Source: Oscillospiraceae bacterium
GTDB lineage: Bacteria; Bacillota; Clostridia; Oscillospirales; Acutalibacteraceae
DNA length: 64,000 bases
Assembly: GCA_003526845.1 (NCBI GenBank)
Contig: DPVM01000001.1
Span: 1-64,000, forward strand
Direction: 5' to 3'
Shown here: positions 1 through 9,030 of the stretch, piece by piece
How the letters are laid out: every line of letters begins with the position of its first letter
Position numbering within the stretch: position 1 is the stretch's first letter
Position numbers and translations under genes: made by a program
Notes under the pieces: generated by a model
The model's database searches: none
What the model was told of the DNA's origin: nothing
The model's input: only the letters and a program-made list of their open reading frames with translations

Positions 1-8
1 GGACGGCG

Positions 9-34
9 TTTTCGGGCATTTCAAAGCCCGAAAA
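9..34. repeat. Perfect 9-bp inverted repeat (hairpin)
   Basis: A 9-bp perfect inverted repeat with an 8-base loop lies downstream of the minus-strand HTH gene. No T-run follows on either strand, so it is not a typical intrinsic terminator. The rest of bases 1-183 shows no convincing gene. Confidence 0.4.
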
Positions 35-183
35 TCATATCCCTTTATCCTGCTTTAAAATCGACGGCTTGAAATTCGCTTCAAAACCCACTCAAAAGCT
101 GCAGATTTTCGTTTCAAAAATCATAAAATTTCAAAATCAAAGCCTTTCATATTCTTTGCCGATAAACTCTAAAGCACGGTGCA

Positions 184-468
184 TTAAATCTTGTTGACCG
201 TGTATAGATTGCTCTTTTGCTCGCCGCCGATAAACCGTTTCGAGATAGTTATGTACCCGCCGCTTTCCAGCGAACGCAAAACTTTTCTGCAAGTAGAAGC
301 ACACATCGAACAGCTTTTCGCAATCATCGGTACCGACCAAAAACTTTGCCCCGCTGAATCCTTTGCCCGAACGAGAAAAGAATAAACAATGAATTCGTTT
401 GGCGATAAACGTTCATCAAAAATTCTGTTTGGCAAAAGAAAAAATTGCCCGTTGCAATTTTTACGCAT
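184..468 (-). CDS. Small winged-helix/HTH-domain protein
   Basis: A 94-residue protein. The start at 468 is chosen because AAAGGAGG lies 8 bases upstream; a longer frame to 540 has no such site. The core (about residues 20-75, LSPNEFIVYSFLVR to KVLRSLESGGYI) has the spacing of a winged helix-turn-helix: a helix, a recognition helix with many Ser and Cys, then a hairpin wing. Similar small proteins in Clostridia are often called 'helix-turn-helix domain-containing' and sit on plasmids or integrative elements, related to replication-initiator N-termini. No catalytic domain follows. It points away from the AAA gene at 876, with about 400 bases between them that hold a duplicated sequence. A DNA-binding role is inferred from fold only. 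Confidence 0.6.
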   Translation of the reverse strand: MRKNCNGQFFLLPNRIFDERLSPNEFIVYSFLVRAKDSAGQSFWSVPMIAKSCSMCASTCRKVLRSLESGGYITISKRFIGGEQKSNLYTVNKI

Positions 469-545
469 ACGAAAACCTCCTTTCAAATTATTCGAGAGAA
501 TATTTTGCTGAGTGAAAACCAAAAGAAAAACACCGTTCAAAAAAC

Positions 546-690
546 TCCCTCTACTATACAGAAAAAAATTTCCATTTTGTTCGGGTGTTTTGCAAAATTC
601 TTTACACCTTGTTTACATTTGATTTCACCAAAGAAAAAAATACCCCTCTATAATACGGAGAAAAATTCAAGTTTTGTTGATGTGTTTTTG
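546..690. repeat. Two diverged direct repeats, 97 bp apart
   Basis: Bases 546-593 and 643-690 are recognisably the same sequence with substitutions: CCCTCTAnnATAC, then an A-rich stretch, then TTTTGTTnnnGTGTTTT. They fill most of the gap between the HTH gene and the AAA gene. Two diverged copies beside a small DNA-binding gene could be operator or iteron-like sites, or relics of a small duplication. Nothing else is seen between 469 and 817. Confidence 0.4.
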
Positions 691-817
691 GAAAAAATTT
701 ATAAATTTTTTTGGCAAGCAAGACAAATGAGTTAAGCGGAATTTATATAAATAAACTTTTTTCACTGCATTTCCACTAAGTTCGGTGTAAAAATCGGCTT
801 TGACATTCAAACAATCG

Positions 818-846
818 TTGCATTTTTTGGCACATAGTGATATACT
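818..846 (+). promoter_or_regulatory. Probable sigma-A promoter for the DUF4143 ATPase
   Basis: TTGCAT (818-823), a 17-base spacer and TATACT (841-846), about 30 bases upstream of the start codon and its GGAGG ribosome site. Confidence 0.5.
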
Positions 847-875
847 AATATTGATTTATATTATGGAGGTGCAGT

Positions 876-2183
876 ATGTACCGAATTGCGATTGAAAAAT
901 TGTATAAATGGAAAAACAGTAAACGACGCAAGCCGTTGATTATTGAAGGCGCGAGACAAGTCGGCAAAACTTGGCTTATGAAAGAGTTCGGTAAACAAGC
1001 TTATTCGGATACTGTGTACATCAACTTTGATTCAAATACGAGAATGGCGGATTTGTTTGCTGTCGATTTGGATACAGATCGCTTGATTTTAGGGCTGGAA
1101 TTGTATGCTGGACGCAAAATTGATTCGGACAATACTTTACTTATTTTTGATGAAGTTCAGGAAGTGCCGAAAGCACTTGCTTCTCTTAAATATTTTTATG
1201 AGAATGCTCCACAGTATCATATTGTATGCGCTGGTTCTCTTTTAGGAATTGCTTTACATCAGGGCACCTCATTTCCTGTTGGTAAGGTCGATTTTTTAAA
1301 ACTCTATCCTCTCTCTTTTAGTGAGTTTTTAATGGCAACCGGTAATGAACGCTTTGCAAAGCTTTTGAAAAAGCAAGATTTTGAAATGATCACAAATTTC
1401 AAGCAAACCTATATTGATGCACTGAAACAATACTATTTTGTCGGTGGAATGCCAGAAGCTGTTCAAAGTTTTGCCGAAAGTAAAGATTTCAATGAGGTTC
1501 GTACGATTCAGAAAAGAATCCTTGCAGCATATGAGCAAGATTTTTCAAAACACGCACCGAATGAGATTGTCCCAAAAATTCGTATGCTGTGGAATAGTAT
1601 CCCGTCGCAGCTCGCAAGAGAGAATAAGAAATTCATTTATGGACTTGTTCGTGAAGGAAGCAGAGCAAGAGAATATGAAACTGCAATTATGTGGCTTTCA
1701 GATTGTGGACTTGTGCATAAGGTCAGTCGTGTAAATGCAGCAGGCATTCCATTAAAAGCCTATGAGGATTTGAAAGCATTCAAACTGTTCATAGTCGATG
1801 TGGGACTCCTCGGCTGCATGACAGGGCTTCATCAGCGTACACTTCTTGACGGTGATGACCTTTTTGTTGAATTTAAAGGGGCTTTGACTGAGCAGTATGT
1901 TTGCCAGCAATTAAAAACCATTGAAGATTTAGGCATTTACTATTATACCAATGACAGGGGCTCGTGCGAAATCGATTTTGTCATCGATACCGGTGAACAA
2001 ATCATCCCTATTGAAGTTAAAGCCGAAACAAATCTTAGAGCAAAAAGCCTCAAAACTTATCGAGAAAGATTTGAGCCTGAATTATCTGTTCGAACTTCAA
2101 TGGCTGATTATAAAAAAGAGGATTGGCTTTTGAATCTACCACTGTATGCAATAGAACAAATAAATAAGACTAAAGATTATTAA
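876..2183 (+). CDS. DUF4143-type AAA ATPase
   Basis: A 435-residue P-loop ATPase of the widespread AAA_14/DUF4143 class. A Walker A (GARQVGKT, about residues 25-32) is followed by a Walker B-like LLIFDEVQ near residue 89, a sensor segment VCAGSLLG, and the C-terminal DUF4143 domain. The C-terminal EIDFVI plus IPIEVKA (about residues 363-383) has the D-x(n)-E-x-K spacing of a PD-(D/E)xK nuclease-like fold, usual for this family. Length and motifs are normal. Start: ATG with GGAGGTG 6 bases upstream. It has its own promoter and stops 61 bases before the defence operon. The function of the family is poorly known; it is very often found in variable genome regions. Confidence 0.9.
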   Translation: MYRIAIEKLYKWKNSKRRKPLIIEGARQVGKTWLMKEFGKQAYSDTVYINFDSNTRMADLFAVDLDTDRLILGLELYAGRKIDSDNTLLIFDEVQEVPKALASLKYFYENAPQYHIVCAGSLLGIALHQGTSFPVGKVDFLKLYPLSFSEFLMATGNERFAKLLKKQDFEMITNFKQTYIDALKQYYFVGGMPEAVQSFAESKDFNEVRTIQKRILAAYEQDFSKHAPNEIVPKIRMLWNSIPSQLARENKKFIYGLVREGSRAREYETAIMWLSDCGLVHKVSRVNAAGIPLKAYEDLKAFKLFIVDVGLLGCMTGLHQRTLLDGDDLFVEFKGALTEQYVCQQLKTIEDLGIYYYTNDRGSCEIDFVIDTGEQIIPIEVKAETNLRAKSLKTYRERFEPELSVRTSMADYKKEDWLLNLPLYAIEQINKTKDY

Positions 2184-2192
2184 CTAGTCACG

Positions 2193-2212
2193 ATGTCCGA
2201 TGAAATGGACAT
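2193..2212. promoter_or_regulatory. Short inverted repeat before the defence operon
   Basis: ATGTCC, an 8-base spacer and GGACAT form a perfect 6-bp dyad in the 61-base gap before the phosphorothioation operon. No T-run follows, so an operator is more likely than a terminator. I see no good TTGACA/TATAAT promoter in this gap. Confidence 0.35.
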
Positions 2213-2244
2213 AGAATGTGATGTTGTTAGAATGGAGGTGATTA

Positions 2245-3963
2245 TTGGTGTGGTGCAAGAATTGTAATAGGGAAACCGATGAAGAAGTTTGTAGTGTTTG
2301 CGGAATAAAGACTGAGGAAGATATTCCCTATGAACTGCATTGGTGCGATAAATGTAAGGTTCCGCTTATCAAAGCAGTAAACGGTGCTGACCGTGATACT
2401 TGTCCTGTTTGTGGTGGTAAGACATCGTACCTAGCTGCAGACTTAAGACCAGTATTTCCTGAAGAGCGTTTACTTTTAGAAATTCTCTTGGATAAGCCAC
2501 TTTCATATATCAATAAAAGCGTATGGGCATCAAACAATCGCTATTATATAGATGGAAAACCTATGGTTGTAACTGCTGCGTGGTATAAGAAATATTCAGC
2601 TACGTATATCAGAGAACAACTCGAAAAATACAAGCAACAGAATAACTACGATTTTTTTAATAAGAACATAACAACTTTTATCAGAGCAAACCAATGTCGT
2701 CTTGATTACCTGAAGTATGAAGCAAATATATTTATTCAGGAGTCAGCGGCTAAATACCCTCGTGAAAACATTGTTTTGTCATTCTCTGGTGGTAAGGATT
2801 CTACGGTAACTGCTGATTTAGTGGTAAAAGCACTTTCGGATCCGAGCCTTGTACATATCTTTGGTAATACCACTCTCGAGTTTCCGTTCACGATTGAGTA
2901 TGCTGAGCGATTTAAGAAGAATAATCCTAAGGCCATCTTTAAGGTTGCCAAAAATAAAGAGCAGAATTTCTATGATGTCTGTGAGGACATTGGACCTCCA
3001 GCGAGAATGCTTCGTTGGTGCTGTTTTATGTTTAAGACAGGGCCTATTTCCCGCGTTATTACAAGCCTTTACAGAGATAAGAATATTCTGACTTACTACG
3101 GTATTCGCAAATGCGAATCCGTAAGCAGAAGTAAATACAACCGAATAGAAGATAATGCTGAGTCTACTAAGATTCAGCAGCAGACGGTTGCAACGCCTAT
3201 CTTCTTCTGGAAAGATATTGATATTTGGCTTTACCTTCTTGGTGAAGAAGTTGATTTTAATGATGCATATCGTTTGGGATATGACCGAGTAGGCTGTTGG
3301 TGTTGTCCAAACAATAACATTCGTGCAGAATTTCTTTCTAGGATATATATGCCTGAGCAGTATGAGAAGTGGCATAATTTCCTGATTGATTTTGCGAATC
3401 GAATTGGAAAACCCGACCCCGAAGAGTATATCGACTCTGGCAAGTGGAAAGCTCGTCAGGGTGGTAACGGAGTTGCGGCGGCATCTGATGTAAAAATCAA
3501 ATTTACCAACTGCACAACCGAAGAAAATGCTAAAGTATATCAACTGAAGCGACCGGTAGATGATTGTCTTATTGGTTTATTTACACCATTTGGAAGAATA
3601 GCCCCAGAACTTGGTCGCAAGTTAATCAACGAAACAATTGTTGTAGACATAAAGACTAATATGCCGATTATTTCAATTCAACCCTTCTCTCAGGATGGAT
3701 TTGAATATGCGGTAAAAGTTAAAACGATGAATGTAGCAAAGCACGATGACCTGCAGAGAATGATCAGTTATCAGATCAGAAAATTTAATGCTTGCCGTAA
3801 GTGCTTAAAATGTGAGTCTCTTTGTCGATTCGGTGCCATCTCTATTATTGGTGATACCTATTACATCAATGATAAGAAATGCAAAAGATGCAAGATGTGT
3901 GTTACTGCAAAGTACTTAGATGGTGGTTGCCTGATGGACCGTTACCTGAAAACTAAGGACTAA
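2245..3963 (+). CDS. DndC/SspD-like PAPS-reductase-family DNA sulfur transferase
   Basis: 572 residues. Residues 1-75 hold two zinc-ribbon-like CxxC pairs (CKNC, CSVC, CDKC, CPVC). The PP-loop ATP-pyrophosphatase motif SFSGGKDST is at about residues 179-187. Later Cys-rich segments (RWCCF, GCWCCP) resemble PAPS-reductase/DndC cysteines that may hold an Fe-S cluster or carry sulfur. The C-terminus (about 515-560) has CRKCLKCESLC and CKRCKMC, a ferredoxin-like 4Fe-4S pattern. In the Dnd/Ssp systems this family activates the DNA phosphate with ATP and inserts sulfur received from a cysteine desulfurase, here the gene at 10289. It is the first gene of a tightly spaced operon. Start: TTG at 2245 or GTG at 2248; GGAGG at 2234-2238 allows either. 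SspD-like rather than DndC is inferred from the DUF4007 neighbour. Confidence 0.88.
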   Translation: MVWCKNCNRETDEEVCSVCGIKTEEDIPYELHWCDKCKVPLIKAVNGADRDTCPVCGGKTSYLAADLRPVFPEERLLLEILLDKPLSYINKSVWASNNRYYIDGKPMVVTAAWYKKYSATYIREQLEKYKQQNNYDFFNKNITTFIRANQCRLDYLKYEANIFIQESAAKYPRENIVLSFSGGKDSTVTADLVVKALSDPSLVHIFGNTTLEFPFTIEYAERFKKNNPKAIFKVAKNKEQNFYDVCEDIGPPARMLRWCCFMFKTGPISRVITSLYRDKNILTYYGIRKCESVSRSKYNRIEDNAESTKIQQQTVATPIFFWKDIDIWLYLLGEEVDFNDAYRLGYDRVGCWCCPNNNIRAEFLSRIYMPEQYEKWHNFLIDFANRIGKPDPEEYIDSGKWKARQGGNGVAAASDVKIKFTNCTTEENAKVYQLKRPVDDCLIGLFTPFGRIAPELGRKLINETIVVDIKTNMPIISIQPFSQDGFEYAVKVKTMNVAKHDDLQRMISYQIRKFNACRKCLKCESLCRFGAISIIGDTYYINDKKCKRCKMCVTAKYLDGGCLMDRYLKTKD

Positions 3964-3975
3964 AGGAGCAAGAAT

Positions 3976-4854
3976 ATGAAGTTTAGAGCACATGATACCT
4001 TTTTTATACGTAAAGGATGGTTAAATAAAGGTATGAGAAATGTGAGAATTGATCCAACGGTATTTATGGGTTCAAAAGGTAATCCTATGGATATTCTCGG
4101 AATCGGTGCAAATATGGTAAAAGCACTGAGATATTGGCTACAGGCAGTAGACCTGACTGTTGAACCTAATACCGGCAAAAGGAAGCAGAGTTTTACGCCT
4201 TTCGGTGAGGTTGTTTTCAATAATGATCCTTATATTGAAGAAATGGGTACACTTTGGTTTCTGCACTATAAACTTGCGTCGAACAAAAACGAGGCTACTG
4301 CTTGGTACTTTTTCTACAATGAGTTTAAGCAAAGCGAGTTTAATAAAGAGGATTTTGTTAAACAACTTTCTAATTATATTATGATAAATGGAGAAGAAGT
4401 GTCTGAAAGATCTTTGGAAGATGATTATAACTGCATCATCAACACATATGTACCTCGTATAAAATCTTCTCCTGAAAAAGTTCAGCCGGAGAGCAATATC
4501 GATTGTCCTCTTGGTGAACTCAGACTGATTGACATCAGTAACCGAAAGGAAAAGCTTTATAAGAAATCCGTTCCTAAGAAAGATACTCTTCATCCTCTAG
4601 TTCTTCTTGCTATTATTCTCGATCAAGCTAACGGCAAAGAGGAAATTAAGATTTCCGCAATTCAGAATGATGTATGTAATGCTGGTAAGATATTTAATCT
4701 TGATATAATTACATTGACCACATTACTCTACAAAATTGAATTGATGGGATACATCAAGGTCGTTCGTACAGCTGGACTAGATGTTATTCGCATTACTAAG
4801 CCGATGACTTTCCTTGAGTGTGTTGAAGAGTATTACAAAACAATCAATAAATAA
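3976..4854 (+). CDS. DUF4007 protein, SspB-like
   Basis: 292 residues, 12 bases after the sulfur-transferase gene, with GGAGC as ribosome site. The N-terminus (HDTFFIRKGWLNKGM, then DPTVFMGSKGNPMDILGIG) is the hallmark of DUF4007. The C-terminal ~90 residues look like a winged helix (IKISAIQNDV to LIDLITLTTLLYKIELMGYI-like spacing). From memory of the Ssp literature, DUF4007 proteins are the SspB component, a nickase/DNA-binding partner that lets SspC and SspD place phosphorothioates on one strand. Adjacency to a DndC/SspD homologue and a large ATPase fits that role here. No separate DndE-like gene is seen, also consistent with the Ssp type. Confidence 0.85.
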   Translation: MKFRAHDTFFIRKGWLNKGMRNVRIDPTVFMGSKGNPMDILGIGANMVKALRYWLQAVDLTVEPNTGKRKQSFTPFGEVVFNNDPYIEEMGTLWFLHYKLASNKNEATAWYFFYNEFKQSEFNKEDFVKQLSNYIMINGEEVSERSLEDDYNCIINTYVPRIKSSPEKVQPESNIDCPLGELRLIDISNRKEKLYKKSVPKKDTLHPLVLLAIILDQANGKEEIKISAIQNDVCNAGKIFNLDIITLTTLLYKIELMGYIKVVRTAGLDVIRITKPMTFLECVEEYYKTINK

Positions 4855-4872
4855 TGACAGGAGATCGTAACC

Positions 4873-7800
4873 ATGTTTAATGATAAAATAAGTGTAGCGA
4901 AAGGTTTTCAGACTTCTGTTAATATCGCATATGATTTAAATAATACGGATAAAATTTCCAGATTTATTCCTACTATGTCCTCTCTTGAGATCATTGAGGA
5001 TGTTCTGCTAAGTACGGCACCGAATTCTACTGAAAGAGCAAGAATTTTTATTGGTGCCTATGGTCGTGGAAAGTCTCATATTATTCTCGTTTTGCTTTCT
5101 CTTCTCTATAAAAAAGACAAATCCCTTTTTGCTGCTTTGCTCGAAAAGATGAAGATATGTAATCCGAAACTTTACGACTATACGAATGAGTTTATTGACA
5201 GCGATAGGAAGTTCCTTCCGATTGTTGTCGGAGGCAGCAGTGCAAGCCTTACTCAGTCATTTCTTTTTGCTTTGCAAAAGGCACTTGATGACGAAAATCT
5301 CAGCGATATTATGCCAGAAACTCATTTTATGGCTTCTGTTAATGCAATTGAAAGTTGGAAGAACGATTATCCTGAAACTTACAATAAACTTTTAGAATCC
5401 TTAAATGAGCCTATTGAACAGTTCATTCTTTCCTTGAAAGAATACAATGTTGAGGCATACGAGAGATTTATCGAATTATATCCGAGCCTAACTTCCGGTA
5501 GTAGTTTTAATCCTTTTCTTGGTTTTGATGTTGTGGAGCTTTACGAAAAGGTTGTTGACAAGCTATGTGAGATTGGGTATGACGGTGTTTATATTGTTTA
5601 CGATGAATTCAGTAAATATCTTGAATCAAGCATAGGAAACGCCACAATCAGCGATATTAAACTGTTGCAAGATTTTGCCGAGAAATGTGTTCGCAGTGGT
5701 AAAAAGCAGATGCACCTTATGCTAATTTGCCATAAGGATATATCAAATTATATCGATAACAACCTCCCTAAAGAAAAGGTAGACGGTTGGAGAGGTGTAT
5801 CAGGTCGCTTCAAGCATACGACACTTCACAATAACTTTGCTCAGATGTATGAGGTTATTTCTGCTGTTATTAAGAAGGAACCTGGTTTCTGGAAGAAATT
5901 TGTATCTAAACACAAGCTACAGTTTGAAGATCTTAAGGAACGCTATATTGCAAACGGTTTGATTGACGGTAAGGATATTGACGGCGTAAACTCTGCTATT
6001 TACGGTTGTTATCCTTTGCATCCGGTATCGACTTTTATTCTGCCGCGTCTTTCCGAAAAGGTTGCTCAAAATGAAAGGACCTTGTTTACCTTCTTGTCCT
6101 CTCAGGAAAGACATACTCTGTCGTCTTTCCTTGAGAGTGCAGATGGAGAGTTTCCGTTATTGACGCCTGATTATCTATATGATTATTTTGAACCTCTTTT
6201 TCGAAAAGAGGTTTATACCAGTGAAATTCATAAAATATATAAGCTTACTTCTAATATTCTACAGAAGCTTGACGCAAATTCTATTCACGCGAGAATTATC
6301 AAGACCATTTCCTTAATTTATATAGTTGAGCAGTATGAGAAATTGCCTCCTGTATACGACATCATTGTTGATGCCTTTTGCGAGAGTGTTAAAGACACAA
6401 AGGAAATCAGCAATGCACTTGAAGAACTTATAAACAAGGATTGCATCGTTTATCTCAAGAGAAGCAATAACTACTTGAAACTCAAAGAGAGCAGCGGTGT
6501 TGATGTTCCTGGTGAAATTGAAAAAAGAATAGAGAGTAATAAGGCAACTTTAAGAGTAAAGGATGTTTTTAATAACTCTTCTTTCGACAGTTATATGTAT
6601 CCAACCAGATACAACGATGAGCACGAGATAACACGTTATTTTGATTTTCTTTTCATTGATAGTAAGGAATTTTGGTCCACAGAAGATTGGTCTGTAAAAA
6701 TATCGGACACGTTGGCTGATGGTGTGATATACGCAGTTATTCCCGAGAATAAGGAAGATATTGCAAAGATCGAAGATAAGATTATATCTGGTATATACGA
6801 GGAAAGAGTTGTATTCTGCTTACCTAAGAAGTTTACAGATATTGAGAAGGTTGCCTTTGAATATAGTGCGGTTTGTGAACTTAAAGATCTAGTTGTAGAC
6901 GATGAACTTTTGAAAGATGAATATGAGATTTATATTGATGATCTTGAAGAAGTGATTGGTTCGTTCATTTTTTCTTATGCTCGACCTGAAACCGATGGTG
7001 CTGATTATTACCATGTTGGCAAAAAGGTTTCCATCTACCGTAAGGCTCAGATGTCAGCTCTTCTCTCTGAAATTTGTAAGAAAGTCTATCCACACGCTCC
7101 GATTATTAATAATGAATCTATCAACAAAAACATTCTGCCAACAGTGGCTATTAACAGCAGGGCAAAACTACTTAAAGGACTGCTGAGCACTGAACTTGAA
7201 CCAAATCTTGGACTTTCTGGAACCGGACAGGATGTTTCAATTATGAGAAGCACTCTTGTTCAGACCGGAGTTATTAAGAATATTACCGAAGCACCTGAAA
7301 TCATTATTGCTCCAGAAGATGATAATATGAAGTATATGCTTCATACAATCCAAAGTTTCTTTGTGGATGCGGGAGTGAACGGTGAACAGAATTTTGACGT
7401 TCTTTATGAGCGTTTGACTCACCCCAAATATGGTATAGGATTGAAGATAGGTGTGATTCCAATTTATATCGCAGTTGTTATCCATTTGAACCATAGCAAC
7501 CTCGTTATTAAAAAGGGTAATATGGAACAAAAGATAACTGCAGATTTACTTAACGGTATAAATGAGAATCCTGGCAACTATTCTGTAGTTCTTGAAAATT
7601 GGAACGAAGAGAAATCATTATATCTTTCTCAACTAGAGCAATTGTTTGAAAAGCATATTCACGAACAAGAGAAGGTATATAATAGTTTTGCTTATATAGT
7701 TTCTGCAATGAACCGTTGGTATATGTCTTTGCCTAAGTATGCCAAGGAAATGACAAAGATTTATAAGGGAAATGAAAATTTTAAGACTATTTCTGCAAGT

Positions 7801-8493
7801 CACCGTAAGTTTGTAAGTAGTCTGAAGCAACTTGACATTAATCCTAGAGAATATCTGTTTGAAAAGGTGTTCGTACTCTTTGGATTTAAAGAGTTCAGTG
7901 CTGATGTAGTGGATAATATTACTCAGACTAAGAAGGAATATGATAGTGCTATTGTTGCCCTGAATAAATCCCTTGTTTCTGATGTAAAGATTATATTTAC
8001 ACCTAAGAGTCAGGAAGTAAGAGGTTCGCTAACTTCCATTATTCAGGATTGGTATTCTTCTTTAAAGGACACTACTATACAACATCTTTTCGCTAATAAT
8101 GAAAATCAGATTCTTGATTTGATGAAGACAATCACCAATGACGAGATTACCTTTATTCAACGTCTTGCTAAAGCAGTTACGGCTTTAAGAGTTGAGGATT
8201 GGAATGAAGGCACTATCTCAACCTTTATTAAGGATTTGATTGTATTTAAAGAGGCTATAGAAGATTATGATTCACAGATTATTGGCGAAACTTCTGCTGC
8301 TGATTCTTATAAGTTGATTACAACTGATAGTGAGGGCAGAGAGATAGTTAAGACCTTTAACAGAAGTGAGTATAGCACAAGAGCCCAACTGCTCTATAAC
8401 GAAATTACTAATTCAATTGATGAAATGGGTCAGTCTATTACCGAACAGGAAAAAAGACAGATTCTTATCGAAATTCTCGAAACATTGTGTTAA
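4873..8493 (+). CDS. Large P-loop ATPase, SspC-like by position
   Basis: 1206 residues. Walker A is GAYGRGKSH (residues 61-69) and a Walker B-like VYIVYDEFSKYL is near residues 240-250, followed by a helical region with LICHKD (sensor-like). The remaining ~900 residues are mostly charged and helical with no motif I can name. The overall pattern (short N-terminus, GxYGxGKS, ...DEF...) is that of the very large ATPases found in BREX, Dnd and Ssp loci (BrxC/DUF6079-type). Eighteen bases separate it from the DUF4007 gene and 12 from the next gene. The SspC role (energy-dependent partner of SspB/SspD) is inferred from synteny; I cannot distinguish SspC from another large defence ATPase by sequence alone. 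Confidence 0.75.
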   Translation: MFNDKISVAKGFQTSVNIAYDLNNTDKISRFIPTMSSLEIIEDVLLSTAPNSTERARIFIGAYGRGKSHIILVLLSLLYKKDKSLFAALLEKMKICNPKLYDYTNEFIDSDRKFLPIVVGGSSASLTQSFLFALQKALDDENLSDIMPETHFMASVNAIESWKNDYPETYNKLLESLNEPIEQFILSLKEYNVEAYERFIELYPSLTSGSSFNPFLGFDVVELYEKVVDKLCEIGYDGVYIVYDEFSKYLESSIGNATISDIKLLQDFAEKCVRSGKKQMHLMLICHKDISNYIDNNLPKEKVDGWRGVSGRFKHTTLHNNFAQMYEVISAVIKKEPGFWKKFVSKHKLQFEDLKERYIANGLIDGKDIDGVNSAIYGCYPLHPVSTFILPRLSEKVAQNERTLFTFLSSQERHTLSSFLESADGEFPLLTPDYLYDYFEPLFRKEVYTSEIHKIYKLTSNILQKLDANSIHARIIKTISLIYIVEQYEKLPPVYDIIVDAFCESVKDTKEISNALEELINKDCIVYLKRSNNYLKLKESSGVDVPGEIEKRIESNKATLRVKDVFNNSSFDSYMYPTRYNDEHEITRYFDFLFIDSKEFWSTEDWSVKISDTLADGVIYAVIPENKEDIAKIEDKIISGIYEERVVFCLPKKFTDIEKVAFEYSAVCELKDLVVDDELLKDEYEIYIDDLEEVIGSFIFSYARPETDGADYYHVGKKVSIYRKAQMSALLSEICKKVYPHAPIINNESINKNILPTVAINSRAKLLKGLLSTELEPNLGLSGTGQDVSIMRSTLVQTGVIKNITEAPEIIIAPEDDNMKYMLHTIQSFFVDAGVNGEQNFDVLYERLTHPKYGIGLKIGVIPIYIAVVIHLNHSNLVIKKGNMEQKITADLLNGINENPGNYSVVLENWNEEKSLYLSQLEQLFEKHIHEQEKVYNSFAYIVSAMNRWYMSLPKYAKEMTKIYKGNENFKTISASHRKFVSSLKQLDINPREYLFEKVFVLFGFKEFSADVVDNITQTKKEYDSAIVALNKSLVSDVKIIFTPKSQEVRGSLTSIIQDWYSSLKDTTIQHLFANNENQILDLMKTITNDEITFIQRLAKAVTALRVEDWNEGTISTFIKDLIVFKEAIEDYDSQIIGETSAADSYKLITTDSEGREIVKTFNRSEYSTRAQLLYNEITNSIDEMGQSITEQEKRQILIEILETLC

Positions 8494-8505
8494 AGAAGGT
8501 GTGGT

Positions 8506-9018
8506 ATGAGCGAAGTTTATGATATGTGTAGGGCAATTAAGATCAACAGTCTGCATTTTACTTTAAATCCGCAGGATTGTTGGCATACTGTAGACAAGGA
8601 ATTAAGTGATATTGTCAATTCCAACAAATGGCAAGAAATAAAATTTATGGATGACACCGGGACTGCTATTAATCAAATGATTGAAACTGTTCCTGCAGAT
8701 ATGGGCGGAATTTATATTTTTTTCCTAAAACCCGATATAGTTCCTACTATACATAAGTACATATTATATGTGGGGAGAGTACAATTAACACAATATCAGA
8801 ATTTAAGAAAACGTCTTAGAGAATATGTTACAGATACACGAGGCGATATTGAATTTATGCGGGAAACTTGGGGAAAAGAACTTTATATACGCTATTTACC
8901 TTTGACAGACAATAATCTTATTAAATCATTGGAAAAGGAATTAATTAGAGTTATTGTTCCTCCATGTAATACCGACTATCCTGGTGTTCTTAATAAAGCA
9001 ACTAGCTCTGCATTTTAA
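8506..9018 (+). CDS. GIY-YIG-fold protein in the modification operon
   Basis: 170 residues. GIYIFF (about 67-72) and YVGR (about 88-91) form the two strand motifs of the GIY-YIG fold, followed by the conserved Arg in LRKRLREYV and the catalytic Glu context SLEKELIRVIVPPCN near residues 142-155. All key positions seem present. GIY-YIG domains are typically nicking or structure-specific endonucleases. The N-terminal 60 residues carry no known domain. It lies 12 bases after the large ATPase and 12 before the DGQHR gene, so it is surely co-transcribed. It is not part of the standard Dnd or Ssp gene sets I know. It could cut unmodified DNA or assist strand nicking during sulfur insertion. Confidence 0.75.
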   Translation: MSEVYDMCRAIKINSLHFTLNPQDCWHTVDKELSDIVNSNKWQEIKFMDDTGTAINQMIETVPADMGGIYIFFLKPDIVPTIHKYILYVGRVQLTQYQNLRKRLREYVTDTRGDIEFMRETWGKELYIRYLPLTDNNLIKSLEKELIRVIVPPCNTDYPGVLNKATSSAF

Positions 9019-9030
9019 AAGGAGAAAAAT

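Noticed and set aside
445..735. Plus-strand frame of 96 residues upstream of the AAA gene
   Set aside because: Runs through the duplicated element, has no ribosome site, Lys/Phe-rich random composition.
2818..3543. Long minus-strand open frame (241 residues) inside the sulfur transferase gene
   Set aside because: Fully antisense to a strongly supported gene, no ribosome site and no recognisable motifs.
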